From Lutimaribacter salitolerans (GTDB taxonomy: Bacteria > Pseudomonadota > Alphaproteobacteria > Rhodobacterales > Rhodobacteraceae), in the NCBI RefSeq assembly GCF_042677865.1, contig NZ_JBHUDD010000027.1:62001-126000 (forward strand): 64,000 bases of DNA. Direction: 5' to 3'. Shown piece after piece: positions 41,833 to 50,465 of the stretch (the stretch's first letter is position 1; every line of letters starts with the position of its first letter). The notes beneath the pieces were generated by a model. It did no database searches. It saw only the letters and a list, made by a program, of their open reading frames with translations, and was not told the DNA's origin. A program made the translations under genes and the position numbers.

Positions 41833-42573
41833 TCAGCCGCCGGTCAGCCGCTTGCGCTCGTCCTCCAGCATGCGGGGGGCGTGGCGGCTGGCGCGCAGCG
41901 CCTCGGTCAGGTCGGCCCCGTCCAGCGTGGCGCGGGCGAAGCGCGCCAGCGCATAGCTGGGCAGCGTCGCCACCCCGGCAAGGGCGGCGCGGGCCACGGA
42001 CTGAACACTCAGCATCAGGCCCTGCGATCCCAGCACCGCAGCACCTGCAACCGGCTGGCCCATGGCGTTCGCCTCGCAGGCGCCCGCATCAGTGGAGAAA
42101 TACGCCCGGCACAGCATCGGCCGCGCATCATAGGCGCGGCACATGCGGCTTTGCGGGTCGAGCACCGGGCAGGCATCGGGGTGCCATGCGCTGCCATCAG
42201 GCTGACCCCGCAACGCCACCAGCGCGGGATGCAGCGCGCGCGCCTCGGCCCCAAGGATGGTGCCACCGTCATCGCCGGGCAGCAGACAGCAGAACGCACA
42301 GCCCGGCGCGCAGGCGGCGCGCAGCAGGGCGTCGGGCGGGTTGGCCCCGATGCGCTGCAACTCGGCAGCAGCAATGGTGCGGGCGGCAGCCCCGGATTTC
42401 AGCGCGCGCAGCACCTCGTCGAACGGCACGCCCTGCGCGATGGCCGCATCCAGCCAGACCAGCAGCAGCGACCGCGCGCGCGCCTGCACCTCGCCGTGCA
42501 GGCGCAGCCCGTCAAGACGGGCGCGCAGGGTGGGCAGATCGCGGGGTTTGCCGCCTTGTTTTCGGGGGGCCAT
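41833..42573 (-). CDS. YkgJ-type cysteine-cluster protein
   Basis: 246 aa, start at 42573 behind AGGAG. The Cys cluster runs CAPGCAFCCLLPGDDGG ... CPVLDPQSRMCRAYDARPMLCRAY, the zinc/iron-chelating pattern of YkgJ proteins, at about residues 88-155. The first 85 residues are helical and the last 70 are Ala-rich helices. YkgJ-type proteins are of unknown function. It converges with the class IV aminotransferase gene, 6 bases apart. Confidence 0.85.
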   Translation of the reverse strand: MAPRKQGGKPRDLPTLRARLDGLRLHGEVQARARSLLLVWLDAAIAQGVPFDEVLRALKSGAAARTIAAAELQRIGANPPDALLRAACAPGCAFCCLLPGDDGGTILGAEARALHPALVALRGQPDGSAWHPDACPVLDPQSRMCRAYDARPMLCRAYFSTDAGACEANAMGQPVAGAAVLGSQGLMLSVQSVARAALAGVATLPSYALARFARATLDGADLTEALRASRHAPRMLEDERKRLTGG

Positions 42574-42591
42574 CAAGATGCTCCTGTCGGC

Positions 42592-43557
42592 TCAGTGAAC
42601 GGTGATCACGTCGGCTATGAACGGATAGGCCGCAACCGCCGGGTCGATCACCCCGGTCTGCAGCAGCGGCTTGAGCTCGGCTGCCACGCGCGCCGGCATG
42701 TCCTGAAAAATACCCTTGCGGGCGGTCAGGGTGATGGTGCGCGACAGCGGCGCACAGGGCAGCGGCAGCACATCCAGCAGATCGGCATAGCGCCGTGCGC
42801 GCATCAGGGCCAGCGGCGTCAGGATGGTCCAGCCGACCCCCTGCCCCACCATGGCAAGGATCGCGTGATAGCTGTCCAGCTCGAACCGATACGACAGCGC
42901 CAGGTTCTGCCGCGCCAGATGCGCCGCGATCAGCCGCCCCATGTGGTGCCGGGTGGTGTACTGCACCATCGGCAGGACGCGAAGTTGCCGCAGAACATCG
43001 CGGTCGGGCCGGATCGCCCCGCGCGGCGCGGCGACGACGAACCCTTCGGTCAGGATGGGATGCAGTTCCATCCACTCGGCCTCGGCCCCCATTTCGGCGG
43101 CCACGATCATGTCCAGCGCGCGGGCGTCCAGCAGGTCATGCAGGTGATGGCTGGCCCCGGTTTCCAGCAGAAACTGGCTGCTTTTCAGATCTCCGGCCAG
43201 CGCGGTCAGCAGGCGGGGCGTCACATCGGCCTCGAAATCCTCGATCATGCCAAGGCGGAACCGCGTCAGGCTTGTCATGTCGGCCATCGCCAGTTCGGCG
43301 CGGGCCAGCGCGGCCTCGTTCAGGATCGCCCCCGCACGGCGGCGAAAGATCTCGCCCGCCGGGGTCAGCGACACGGGCCGCGTGTTGCGATGCAGCAGCG
43401 TGGTGCCGATCGCCCCTTCCAGATTGGTCAGTTGCTGGCTCACGGCCGAGGGGCTGGCCCCCAGCCGCCGGGCGGCGGCCGAGATGCTGCCCTCTTCGGC
43501 GGTGGCAACAAACACCTCGACCCCCCAAAGGGTGATCCGGCCGGGGCTGTCCACCAT
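42592..43557 (-). CDS. LysR-family transcriptional regulator
   Basis: 321 aa. N-terminal winged helix: EVFVATAEEGSISAAARRLGASPSAVSQQLTNLEGAIGTTLLHRNTRPVSLTPAGE (quoted as a region at residues 14-69). An effector-binding domain follows with DFEADVTPRLL, GFVVAAPRGAIRP and GQGVGWTILTPLALMRAR. It lies 6 bases downstream of phaR, on the same strand, and might be co-transcribed with it. Its targets are unknown. Confidence 0.92.
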   Translation of the reverse strand: MVDSPGRITLWGVEVFVATAEEGSISAAARRLGASPSAVSQQLTNLEGAIGTTLLHRNTRPVSLTPAGEIFRRRAGAILNEAALARAELAMADMTSLTRFRLGMIEDFEADVTPRLLTALAGDLKSSQFLLETGASHHLHDLLDARALDMIVAAEMGAEAEWMELHPILTEGFVVAAPRGAIRPDRDVLRQLRVLPMVQYTTRHHMGRLIAAHLARQNLALSYRFELDSYHAILAMVGQGVGWTILTPLALMRARRYADLLDVLPLPCAPLSRTITLTARKGIFQDMPARVAAELKPLLQTGVIDPAVAAYPFIADVITVH

Positions 43558-43563
43558 CGCCGG

Positions 43564-44136
43564 TTACTTGCCCATCTTGGTCAGTTTCGCCTGAAGCTCG
43601 GCCAGTTGCTTCTTGATGGTTTCCAGATCCTCGGGATCGTCCTGCGCGGGCTTGTCGCCCTTGGCGGGCGCGTCCTTTTCCGGGCCGCTCCACTGGTTCG
43701 ACATGCCGCCGGTCATCGCCTTGAGAAAGGCCTGTTGCTGCGCCTGCAGCGCCTCGAACCCGGGCATCTGCGCCATCGGGTTCACCCGAACCATCTTTTC
43801 CATCATCTTCGACTGGCTGTCATGCAGCATCTCGAACGACGCCTGCAGGAAATGCGGCACGATCGACCCGGCCTGCGTGGTGTAGGAACGCACCAGATCG
43901 GTCAGCACATTGACCGGCAGCATCGTCTCGCCCCGGCTTTCGTGTTCGGCAATGATTTGAAGCAGATACTGGCGCGTCAGGTCGTCGCCGGATTTCAGAT
44001 CGACGATCTGCACCTCGCGGCCTTCGCGGATGAAACCGGCGATATCTTCCAGCGTGACGTAATCGCTGGTTTCGGTGTTATAGAGCCTGCGGCTTGCATA
44101 CCTTTTGATCAGCAGCGTTTTCTTCTCATCGGCCAA
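43564..44136 (-). CDS. phaR: Polyhydroxyalkanoate synthesis repressor PhaR
   Basis: 190 aa. The N-terminal DNA-binding domain is KRYASRRLYNTETSDYVTLEDIAGFIREG and VQIVDLKSGDDLTRQYLLQIIAEHES. A helical PHB-binding central part follows (SYTTQAGSIVPHFLQASFEMLHDSQSKMMEK) and an acidic Lys-rich C-terminus. PhaR binds TGC-rich palindromes at phasin promoters and is released by nascent PHB. Sites of that type are present in front of phaP and phaZ here. Confidence 0.95.
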   Translation of the reverse strand: MADEKKTLLIKRYASRRLYNTETSDYVTLEDIAGFIREGREVQIVDLKSGDDLTRQYLLQIIAEHESRGETMLPVNVLTDLVRSYTTQAGSIVPHFLQASFEMLHDSQSKMMEKMVRVNPMAQMPGFEALQAQQQAFLKAMTGGMSNQWSGPEKDAPAKGDKPAQDDPEDLETIKKQLAELQAKLTKMGK

Positions 44137-44197
44137 TCCACGACCCTCCCAATGCAGCGGTGCAGAAAAAAGACTGTCACACCCCCGCGCAAAAAGA

Positions 44198-44222
44198 AAG
44201 GGCGGGCACGAGGCCCGCCCTT
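44198..44222 (-). terminator. Intrinsic terminator of phaP
   Basis: On the minus strand AAGGGCGGGC-CTCGT-GCCCGCCCTT, then TTCTTTTTG: a 10-bp stem with a T-rich tail, 55 bases after the phaP stop and before phaR. It separates phasin from repressor expression. Confidence 0.85.
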
Positions 44223-44276
44223 ACCCTGCATCCATGAGGGAGGAGAAGAGGATGCAGTCAACGTATCAACGCGGCC

Positions 44277-44723
44277 TTACTTGGCAGCGGTGGCTTTCTT
44301 GGCGGCCGTGGTGGCCTCTTTGGTCATCTTCTGGACGTTGGCCGATGCTTCTTCGGTCAGGTCCTTGCCGGCGGCCATCATCAGTTCGACGGTGTCCATC
44401 TGGATCTTCTTGGCGATCTCGGCGAAGGCGGCCATGTTCTCGGCTGCCACTTCGGCCTGGGCCGATGCGAAATCGGTCATCGCCTTGGCGTAGTCCGCGG
44501 GCTCTGCCTTGGCTTTGCTCATCTCGGCCATCTTGGCGATGGTTTCCTTGGTCCACTTGGACGAAATCTCGGTCGACTTCTCGACGGCTTCCAGCGCAAC
44601 GCCGGTCAGCTTTTCGTTCAGGGTCGCCTGCGTCTTGAACGCATCTTCCATCGCTTTGGTGTCGACGGGGAATGCGCCCATCATGTCTTTCATCATCGCG
44701 GTCATGTCTTGGGTCTTTGCCAT
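44277..44723 (-). CDS. phaP: Phasin (PHA granule-associated protein)
   Basis: 148 aa, helical, rich in Ala, Met and Lys, without Cys. KAMEDAFKTQATLNEKLTGVALEAVEKSTEISSKWTKET and a Lys/Ala C-terminal tail (KEATTAAKKATAAK) fit the amphipathic coiled-coil phasins that coat PHB granules. The promoter upstream contains a perfect PhaR-type palindrome in its spacer. It has its own terminator. Confidence 0.92.
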   Translation of the reverse strand: MAKTQDMTAMMKDMMGAFPVDTKAMEDAFKTQATLNEKLTGVALEAVEKSTEISSKWTKETIAKMAEMSKAKAEPADYAKAMTDFASAQAEVAAENMAAFAEIAKKIQMDTVELMMAAGKDLTEEASANVQKMTKEATTAAKKATAAK

Positions 44724-44782
44724 GGTCTTGGTCCTCTTGGGGTCTGTACCGGGCCAGTCCCGGTGGTGTGTTTACTGAACAC

Positions 44783-44833
44783 AATATGCATGCTGCAGTG
44801 CAGCATTTCAACCCCCGATGCTGCACTGCAGCG
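44783..44833 (-). promoter_or_regulatory. phaP promoter with two PhaR-type operators
   Basis: On the minus strand, TTGAAA (44811-44806), a 17-base spacer, and CATATT (44788-44783). The spacer is filled by TGCTGC-ACT-GCAGCA (44791-44805). A second copy, TGCTGC-ACT-GCAGCG when read on the plus strand, lies at 44819-44833, 28 bp away centre to centre. Both fit the CTGC-N3/4-GCAG pattern known for PhaR. Binding would block polymerase directly. Confidence 0.8.
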
Positions 44834-44856
44834 AAAAACTCCTTACCCTAGGGAAA

Positions 44857-46650
44857 TCAAGGATTTTCCGCCCGCCGCACATAGGTTCCGGGGGCCGGAC
44901 ACAGCACCGGATGGGTCGAATCACCCGGCTCGCGCGCAGGAACCTTCTTGCCCGACCGCTTGCTCAGCCAGGTATCCCAGCGCGGCCACCACGACCCCTC
45001 GGTAAAGGTGGCGCCAGCCATCCAGTCCTCGGGCGGCAGGCTCATGTCGGTGTTGGTGTAATGGCCGTATTTCTTCTTGCTGGGCGGGTTGATGATCCCC
45101 GCGATATGGCCCGACTGCGACACGATGAAGGTGCGGTCCTTCGATCCCAGCTTCTGCGCCCCGCGATAGCTGGCCTTCCATGCGGCGATGTGATCGGTCT
45201 CGCAGGCGATGAAACAGACCGGCAGATCGACATCCTCGGACTGCAGCCGTGTGCCCATCAGATCGATCCCGCCATCGGCGAATTCGTTGCGCTGGCACAG
45301 GCCGCGCAGGTATTCCATCGCCATCCGGCCCGGCAGGTTGGTGCTGTCGCCGTTCCAGTACAGCAGGTCAAAGGCGGGCGGTGTTTCCCCCAGCATGTAG
45401 GACCGGATCGCCGGACCATAGATCAGGTCGTTCGAGCGCAGGAACGAGAACGTCCGCGACAGGATGAAACTGCGCAGGTATCCCTGCTCCACCACCTCCT
45501 TCTCGATCCCGTCGATGAAATCATCCTGCAGAAACGGCGTGAATTCACCCTGATCCGAGAAATCGGTCAACGTGGTAAAGAACGTCGCCGATTTCACCGA
45601 GGCATCGCCGCGCTGTTTCAGCAGCGACAGCACCATCGCCAAAGTGCTGCCCCCGATGCAATAGCCCACGGCATTGACCTGTTTCTGCCCGGTGATCTGC
45701 TTGATCTCGCGGAACGCGGCCAGATAGCCGTCTTCGATGTAATCCTCGATCCCGACATCGCGGTATGTCGCGTCGGGATTGACCCAGGACACCACGAAAA
45801 GGGTATAGCCCTGCTCGGTCAGCCATTTAATCAGGCTGTTCTGCTCTTTCAGATCCAGAATATAATACTTGTTGATCCACGGCGGAAAGATCACCAGCGG
45901 AATCGCGTGCACCTGCTCGGTTGCGGGCGCGAACTGGATCAACTCCAGCATGCGGTTGCGATAGACGACCTGCCCCGGCGTGGTGGCGATGTTCTCGCCC
46001 AGCTTGAAGGCATTCTCGTCCGACAGCCGCACCAGCATCTCGCCGCGGTTGGCCTCAAGATCGCTGACCAGGTTTTCCAGCCCCTTGACCAGGCTTTCGC
46101 CATCGGTCGCCACCGCGCGCTCCAGCGCGTCGGGGTTGGTGCCCAGGAAATTGGTCGGCGCCAGCATGTCGATGATCTGGGTCGAGAAGTATTCCAGCCG
46201 CTTGCGCTCGGTCTGGTCCAGATCCTCCAGATCGCCCACCGCGCTGCGGATCGCCTGCGCGTTCAGCATGTACTGCTGCTTGATGTAATTGAAATAGGGG
46301 TGCGTCTTCCACAGCGGGTTGGCAAAGCGGCGGTCGTCGGGGGTGTCATCCTCGGGCGCTTCCAGCTTGCCATGGGCCAGCACCTGCTGCGCCTCGATGA
46401 AATGCTTCACAGACTTGCCCCAGTATTCGACCTGCTGTTCAAAGATCCGCGCGGGGTTGTGCATCATTTCGTGCATGTAGGATTGCGTGGCCTTGGCCAT
46501 CAGATCGGGGCCCGGACCGCTCAGCGTGGCATTGGCCGGATCGCGCTGCGTCATGGCCGCCACCAGTCGCTTCGACAACTCTTCGACCCGCGTCAGATTG
46601 GCGTTCAGCCGTTCCAGATTTTCACCAGTTTCATTGTCTTTGGTTGTCAT
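44857..46650 (-). CDS. phaC: Class I poly(3-hydroxyalkanoate) synthase
   Basis: 597 aa, usual class I length. The lipase-like box is AVGYCIGGSTLAM with the nucleophilic Cys at about 331. The catalytic Asp lies in ACETDHIAAWKASYRG and the His in SQSGHIAGIINPP. The N-terminal domain includes FANPLWKTHPYFNYIKQQYM. It polymerises (R)-3-hydroxybutyryl-CoA at the granule surface. It diverges from phaZ with a 112-bp shared region; the start codon overlaps the predicted phaZ -35 box. Confidence 0.97.
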   Translation of the reverse strand: MTTKDNETGENLERLNANLTRVEELSKRLVAAMTQRDPANATLSGPGPDLMAKATQSYMHEMMHNPARIFEQQVEYWGKSVKHFIEAQQVLAHGKLEAPEDDTPDDRRFANPLWKTHPYFNYIKQQYMLNAQAIRSAVGDLEDLDQTERKRLEYFSTQIIDMLAPTNFLGTNPDALERAVATDGESLVKGLENLVSDLEANRGEMLVRLSDENAFKLGENIATTPGQVVYRNRMLELIQFAPATEQVHAIPLVIFPPWINKYYILDLKEQNSLIKWLTEQGYTLFVVSWVNPDATYRDVGIEDYIEDGYLAAFREIKQITGQKQVNAVGYCIGGSTLAMVLSLLKQRGDASVKSATFFTTLTDFSDQGEFTPFLQDDFIDGIEKEVVEQGYLRSFILSRTFSFLRSNDLIYGPAIRSYMLGETPPAFDLLYWNGDSTNLPGRMAMEYLRGLCQRNEFADGGIDLMGTRLQSEDVDLPVCFIACETDHIAAWKASYRGAQKLGSKDRTFIVSQSGHIAGIINPPSKKKYGHYTNTDMSLPPEDWMAGATFTEGSWWPRWDTWLSKRSGKKVPAREPGDSTHPVLCPAPGTYVRRAENP

Positions 46651-46687
46651 ATTAGCAAATACCCCGTATCTTTGCTGCTATGCAGCA
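46644..46687 (+). promoter_or_regulatory. phaZ promoter with PhaR-type operator at +1
   Basis: TTGTCA (46644-46649), 17-base spacer, TATCTT (46667-46672), followed immediately by the palindrome TGCTGC-TAT-GCAGCA (46673-46687), which would cover the transcription start. It matches the two sites at phaP in both half-sites. phaC, on the other strand, would be transcribed across the same DNA; its own promoter was not identified. Confidence 0.7.
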
Positions 46688-46762
46688 TGCAGTCGCCAAG
46701 GCGGAGGGGCACAGCGGCCAACATGCGTGGGCACCACGCCCGACAACATGGAGAGAATACTT

Positions 46763-48055
46763 ATGCGCCACATGGCCAGTTACGACCTTATGGAAACCAT
46801 GCGCAATACAAACCAATGGTTGGGTGCCTCCGCCCTGTCATTCGCATCCTACCCTATGTTCAGCATGGTGCCAAACCCCGCGCTGCAATGGATGGCCGCC
46901 TGGGGCGAAGTCACCGAACGCGCGTACAAGCGCATGGTGGTGAAACCCGACTGGGGCATCCGCACCTTCACCTGCGAGGATGGCAAGGATCATCTGGTCG
47001 ATATCGAAACCGTGGTCGAAAAGCCCTTTGGCGACCTGCTGCACTTCAACATCGCAGGCCGCGCCGAACAGCCGCGCAAGATCCTTCTGGTGGCACCGAT
47101 GTCGGGCCATTACGCCACGCTGTTGCGTGCAACGGTGAAATCCCTGATCGTCGACAACGAGGTGTATATCACCGACTGGCACAACGCCCGCGACATTCCG
47201 GTCAGCGCCGGAAAGTTCGATATCGAGGATTACACCCTCTATCTCGTCGATTTCATGAAGCATCTGGGCCCCGAGACCCATGTGGTCGCCGTGTGCCAGC
47301 CCGCGCCGCTGGCTTTGGCCGCCACCGCCTACCTGGCCGAGGAAGAGCCCGATGCCCAGCCCCGCACCCTGACCCTGATCGGCGGTCCGATCGACCCCGA
47401 CGCCACCCCCACCGATGTCACCGATTTCGGCAACCGCGTCACCATGGGCCAGCTCGAGGAAACCATGATCCAGCGTGTCGGCTTTCGTCACAAGGGCGTC
47501 GGCCGCTCGGTCTATCCCGGCCTGCTGCAACTGACCTCGTTCATTTCCATGAACGCCGACCGCCACAGCCAGGCGTTCCAGGACCAGATCCACCGCGTCG
47601 CCCGGGGCGAGGCATCGGACAATGACGCGCACAACCGATTCTATGATGAATACCTTGCCGTGATGGACATGACGGCGGAATTCTACCTGACGACCGTGGA
47701 CCGCATCTTCAAGAAGCGTGAAATCGCGCGCAACGTCTTTACCGTGGCGGGCAAGCAGGTCGATATCGGCAAGATCACCAAGGTGGCGGTGAAAACCGTG
47801 GAAGGGGCGAATGACGACATTTCCGCCCCCGGCCAATGCGTCGCCGCGCTGGACCTGTGCACCGGCCTGCCCGACAGCAAGAAGGCCAGCCACCTTGAAC
47901 CCGGTGCCGGGCATTACGGCATATTCGCGGGCAAAAGCTGGCGCAACAACATCCGCCCGCTGGTGCTCGAGTTCATGAACGCCAACAGCGGCGCGCCAAA
48001 AGCGGACGCCAAACCCGCAAGCAAGCCCGCCAACAAGAACGCCGCCGCGAAGTAA
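46763..48055 (+). CDS. phaZ: Intracellular poly(3-hydroxybutyrate) depolymerase
   Basis: 430 aa, start at 46763 behind GGAGAG. The alpha/beta-hydrolase domain carries the Cys nucleophile in HVVAVCQPAPLALAA (Cys 178) rather than Ser, as in the Cupriavidus PhaZa1 class. Candidate Asp and His are in GANDDISAPGQC and EPGAGHYGIFAGKSWRN. It degrades stored PHB in the cytoplasm. The C-terminus is a Lys/Ala-rich tail (KPASKPANKNAAAK). It is divergent from phaC and likely under PhaR control. Confidence 0.95.
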   Translation: MRHMASYDLMETMRNTNQWLGASALSFASYPMFSMVPNPALQWMAAWGEVTERAYKRMVVKPDWGIRTFTCEDGKDHLVDIETVVEKPFGDLLHFNIAGRAEQPRKILLVAPMSGHYATLLRATVKSLIVDNEVYITDWHNARDIPVSAGKFDIEDYTLYLVDFMKHLGPETHVVAVCQPAPLALAATAYLAEEEPDAQPRTLTLIGGPIDPDATPTDVTDFGNRVTMGQLEETMIQRVGFRHKGVGRSVYPGLLQLTSFISMNADRHSQAFQDQIHRVARGEASDNDAHNRFYDEYLAVMDMTAEFYLTTVDRIFKKREIARNVFTVAGKQVDIGKITKVAVKTVEGANDDISAPGQCVAALDLCTGLPDSKKASHLEPGAGHYGIFAGKSWRNNIRPLVLEFMNANSGAPKADAKPASKPANKNAAAK

Positions 48056-48073
48056 CCGCGGCGCGCCCGCCCC

Positions 48074-48120
48074 CTTCCTCTCTCTGAAAATATCCCGGGG
48101 GTGTGGGGGCTGGCCCCCAC
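48074..48120 (-). repeat. GC-rich palindromic interspersed repeat, copy 3 (inverted)
   Basis: On the minus strand GTGGGGGCCAGCCCCCACAC then CCCCGGGATATTTTCAGAGA and GAGGAAG. Same hairpin and flank as copies 1 and 2 but with a stem shortened by one pair. It is located 18 bp after the phaZ stop and before a small membrane-protein gene. Confidence 0.8.
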
Positions 48121-48149
48121 TCCTGCCCCTTCGGTGGGCAAACCCGCCG

Positions 48150-48380
48150 TTACTTTCTGCGCCCCCGCAGCCAGCGCCAGACCGGCACCACGTCCAGCGC
48201 GGCAACCGCCACGCCCAGCGGGAACATCCAGAATCCCAGCACCGGCAGAAACCCGAACACGCCGCCCAGCATCAGCAGCAGGCCCGCAACCAGCCTCAGC
48301 CCGGGCGGAATTTGGCGTCCTGCCCAAACCTGCGTGCGCCTCCGCATCCTGCGCAATCGCCCGCGCCAGTCATCCGCCAT
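48150..48380 (-). CDS. Small two-helix membrane protein (PGPGW-like)
   Basis: 76 aa. Basic N-terminus (RGRLRRMRRRTQVW), two adjacent hydrophobic helices (about 28-65) joined by a short turn (LPVLGFWMFPLG), and a basic end (RWLRGRRK). The helix-turn-helix with GFLPVLGFWMFPLG resembles PGPGW-type small transmembrane proteins. The first 11 bases overlap the end of the citF-like gene upstream. Function unknown. Confidence 0.7.
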   Translation of the reverse strand: MADDWRGRLRRMRRRTQVWAGRQIPPGLRLVAGLLLMLGGVFGFLPVLGFWMFPLGVAVAALDVVPVWRWLRGRRK

Positions 48381-49758
48381 CCTGCGCCCTGACCTGATCG
48401 ATCACCTGGCCATCGCGGTATTCGCAGACCGCCACCACCGGCCCGTCTTTGCGGCATCGGGGCGGCAGAGGCAGGCCCGCGCGCATCTCCTCCAGCGTGA
48501 CCACCGGCAGGCCCGCCGCGCGGGCGCGGGCGGCCAGTTCGGGGCGCGCGGGGTTCACCGCCACGCCGGCTTCGGTCACCACCGCATCCACATCGCGGCC
48601 CGGCGTGGTCACGCAGGCCACGCGGTCGACGATCCGGCTGGCCCCGCGCGCCGCGCGGCGCGTGACGATCACGCACAGCCCCGCCCCCGCCGCGCAATCC
48701 GCATGTCCGCCCGATCCGCCCAAGATGCGCCCGTCGCTGCCCGTGGTCACGTTGACGTTGAACGCCAGATCGACCTCGGCCGCGCCCAGGATCACCGCAT
48801 CCAGCGCGTTCACCACCGCATCCGCCCGGTCGGGATGGGCATAATCGCTGGCCGACATCGCCGTGTGGCCCGGATCGCGGCGCAGGCTCTCGACCGCCTC
48901 CAGATCGAAACACTGCACATCGCGCAGGCGCGCGAACAGCCTCGCCCGGTGCAGCGCCACCAGCGGCGCGGTGATCCCGCCGCTGGCAAAGCCGCCGGTG
49001 ACGCCCGCCTGTGCCATCAGATCCCCCAACCGCGCCGCCACCGCCAGCGACACGCCCCCGGCTCCGGTCTGAAAGTTGAATCCGTCCCGCATCGCGCCCG
49101 AGCATGCCACCAGCTGCGCTGCCATGTCCGCGATGCGCATCCCGTCTGCATCTTCCGTGATGCGCGTGGTGCCGCTGGCAATGCCCGCCGCCGCGCCGAT
49201 CCGGTCCAGCACGACCACCTGATCGACCTGAGCGCCGGGTATCGCGGGGGCCACCGGCAGCGTATCGACTAGACAATCGGTCACCGCGATCACATGGCGC
49301 GCATGGGCCGCGTCGGGCTGGGCATATCCCATCGGCCCAAAGGCCTGCGCGCCGCTCAACCCGGTCAGGTTGCCCGCCCGGTCTGCCATCGCCGCCGCGA
49401 TCACCGCAATATCTGGCCGCGCGCGCCCGCTCTCGACGTCGCGCGCCCGCCCGCCGTGGGTTGTCAGCACCCCAGGCCGCGCCAACCCGCCCAGCGCGCC
49501 CGCCACCGGCCCCGCGATATAGGCCGTGCGCAGCCCCGCCACCACGCCGCGCGCAATCTGGCCTGCCAGCGGCGCATGAACCGGAAAGACCGAGCTTGGC
49601 ATCACCTCCAGCGCGCCCACCCCCAGCGCCTCTGCCGCCGCCAAGGTGGCGTTCAGCACCCCGTCGCCATTGCGCAGATTATGGTGAAACGACAGCGCCT
49701 GCCCGTTGCACAGCCCCGCCGCCCGCAGGGCCCCGGCCAGATCGGGCGCAAGGATCAC
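48370..49758 (-). CDS. Citrate lyase alpha-subunit (CitF)-like CoA-transferase, orphan
   Basis: 462 aa with a GTG start overlapping the previous stop (GTGA). Strong CitF features along the whole length: LSFHHNLRNGDGVLN, SSVFPVHAPL, THGGRARDVESG, GPMGYAQPDAAHARHVIAVTD, GFNFQTGAGGVSLAVAARL, FDLEAVESLRRDPGH, NVNVTTGSDGRILGGSGGH and VCEYRDGQVIDQVR. CitF transfers the acyl-carrier between acetyl and citryl thioesters. No citE (lyase) or citD (acyl carrier) is in the window. The gene is last or next to last in a five-gene operon with hydrolases, so the true substrate may differ. Confidence 0.88.
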   Translation of the reverse strand: MILAPDLAGALRAAGLCNGQALSFHHNLRNGDGVLNATLAAAEALGVGALEVMPSSVFPVHAPLAGQIARGVVAGLRTAYIAGPVAGALGGLARPGVLTTHGGRARDVESGRARPDIAVIAAAMADRAGNLTGLSGAQAFGPMGYAQPDAAHARHVIAVTDCLVDTLPVAPAIPGAQVDQVVVLDRIGAAAGIASGTTRITEDADGMRIADMAAQLVACSGAMRDGFNFQTGAGGVSLAVAARLGDLMAQAGVTGGFASGGITAPLVALHRARLFARLRDVQCFDLEAVESLRRDPGHTAMSASDYAHPDRADAVVNALDAVILGAAEVDLAFNVNVTTGSDGRILGGSGGHADCAAGAGLCVIVTRRAARGASRIVDRVACVTTPGRDVDAVVTEAGVAVNPARPELAARARAAGLPVVTLEEMRAGLPLPPRCRKDGPVVAVCEYRDGQVIDQVRAQDGG

Positions 49759-50465
49759 TGCAACACGAAGGGCTGGTTCAGCCAGCCGCGCAGCGCCTGC
49801 GTCACCGCCTCGGGCGCCTCGAGCGTGGGCAGATGACCCGCCTCTTCGATGATCTCGAGCCTGGCATAGGGGATCAGCTCGGCCATGAAACTGTGGCGCT
49901 TGGGCGGGGTCAGCCCGTCATGCGCGCCGCACAGCACCAGCACCGGCACCTTGCAGCGCCGCAGCGTGGGCTGCTGATCGCGGCGGCGTTGCAGCGCGCG
50001 CACCTGCCGGGCAAAGACATCCGGCCCCAGATCGGCGGCCATGGCCAGAAACGCGGTGGTCACCGCCAGCCGCCCCGGCCCGGGGGCCAGATACTCGGGG
50101 CGCATCATGTCGCGCAGCGCATCGTCCAGCCGACCGGCGCGGGCCTTGATCAGCAGCGGCTCGTAGGCGGCGGCGCTTTGCGGGGTCTCGGCCAGCGGGT
50201 TGGTGTCCATCAGCGCGATGCGCGTCACCCGGTCGGGCGCGCGGCGCAGGATCTCCATCGCGACGATGCCGCCCATGCTCAACCCCGCCAGCGCGAATTT
50301 CGCGGGCAGCGCATCTAGCAGGCTGCTGGCGATCTCCTCGACCCGCTCGCCTTGGGTGATCGGGGCCACGCTGACCACGCGCTCGCGCGACAGGTCGTTG
50401 ATCTGCGCCGCGAACAGCCGCGCGTCACACATCATCCCGGGCAGCAGAACCAGCGGTTCGGGCAT
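49755..50465 (-). CDS. Alpha/beta hydrolase (enol-lactonase/MenH-like)
   Basis: 236 aa. Nucleophile elbow GLSMGGIVAMEILRRAP (Ser at about 83), acid in VLCGAHDGLTPP, and His in EEAGHLPTLEAPEAV. The start VLLPGMMCDARLFAAQI is typical of the branch with 3-oxoadipate enol-lactonase-like hydrolases. The start shares a base with the upstream hydrolase stop (TGATG), and it ends in GTGA overlap with the CitF-like gene. Confidence 0.88.
   Translation of the reverse strand: MPEPLVLLPGMMCDARLFAAQINDLSRERVVSVAPITQGERVEEIASSLLDALPAKFALAGLSMGGIVAMEILRRAPDRVTRIALMDTNPLAETPQSAAAYEPLLIKARAGRLDDALRDMMRPEYLAPGPGRLAVTTAFLAMAADLGPDVFARQVRALQRRRDQQPTLRRCKVPVLVLCGAHDGLTPPKRHSFMAELIPYARLEIIEEAGHLPTLEAPEAVTQALRGWLNQPFVLQ

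Noticed and set aside
41881..44493. An 870-codon plus-strand open frame
   Set aside because: Runs antisense across the cysteine-cluster, LysR, phaR and phaP genes, all of which have clear families.
44818..47625. A 935-codon plus-strand open frame over phaC
   Set aside because: Antisense to phaC, whose motifs are complete; composition (Arg, Gln, His) is that of a reverse-strand shadow.
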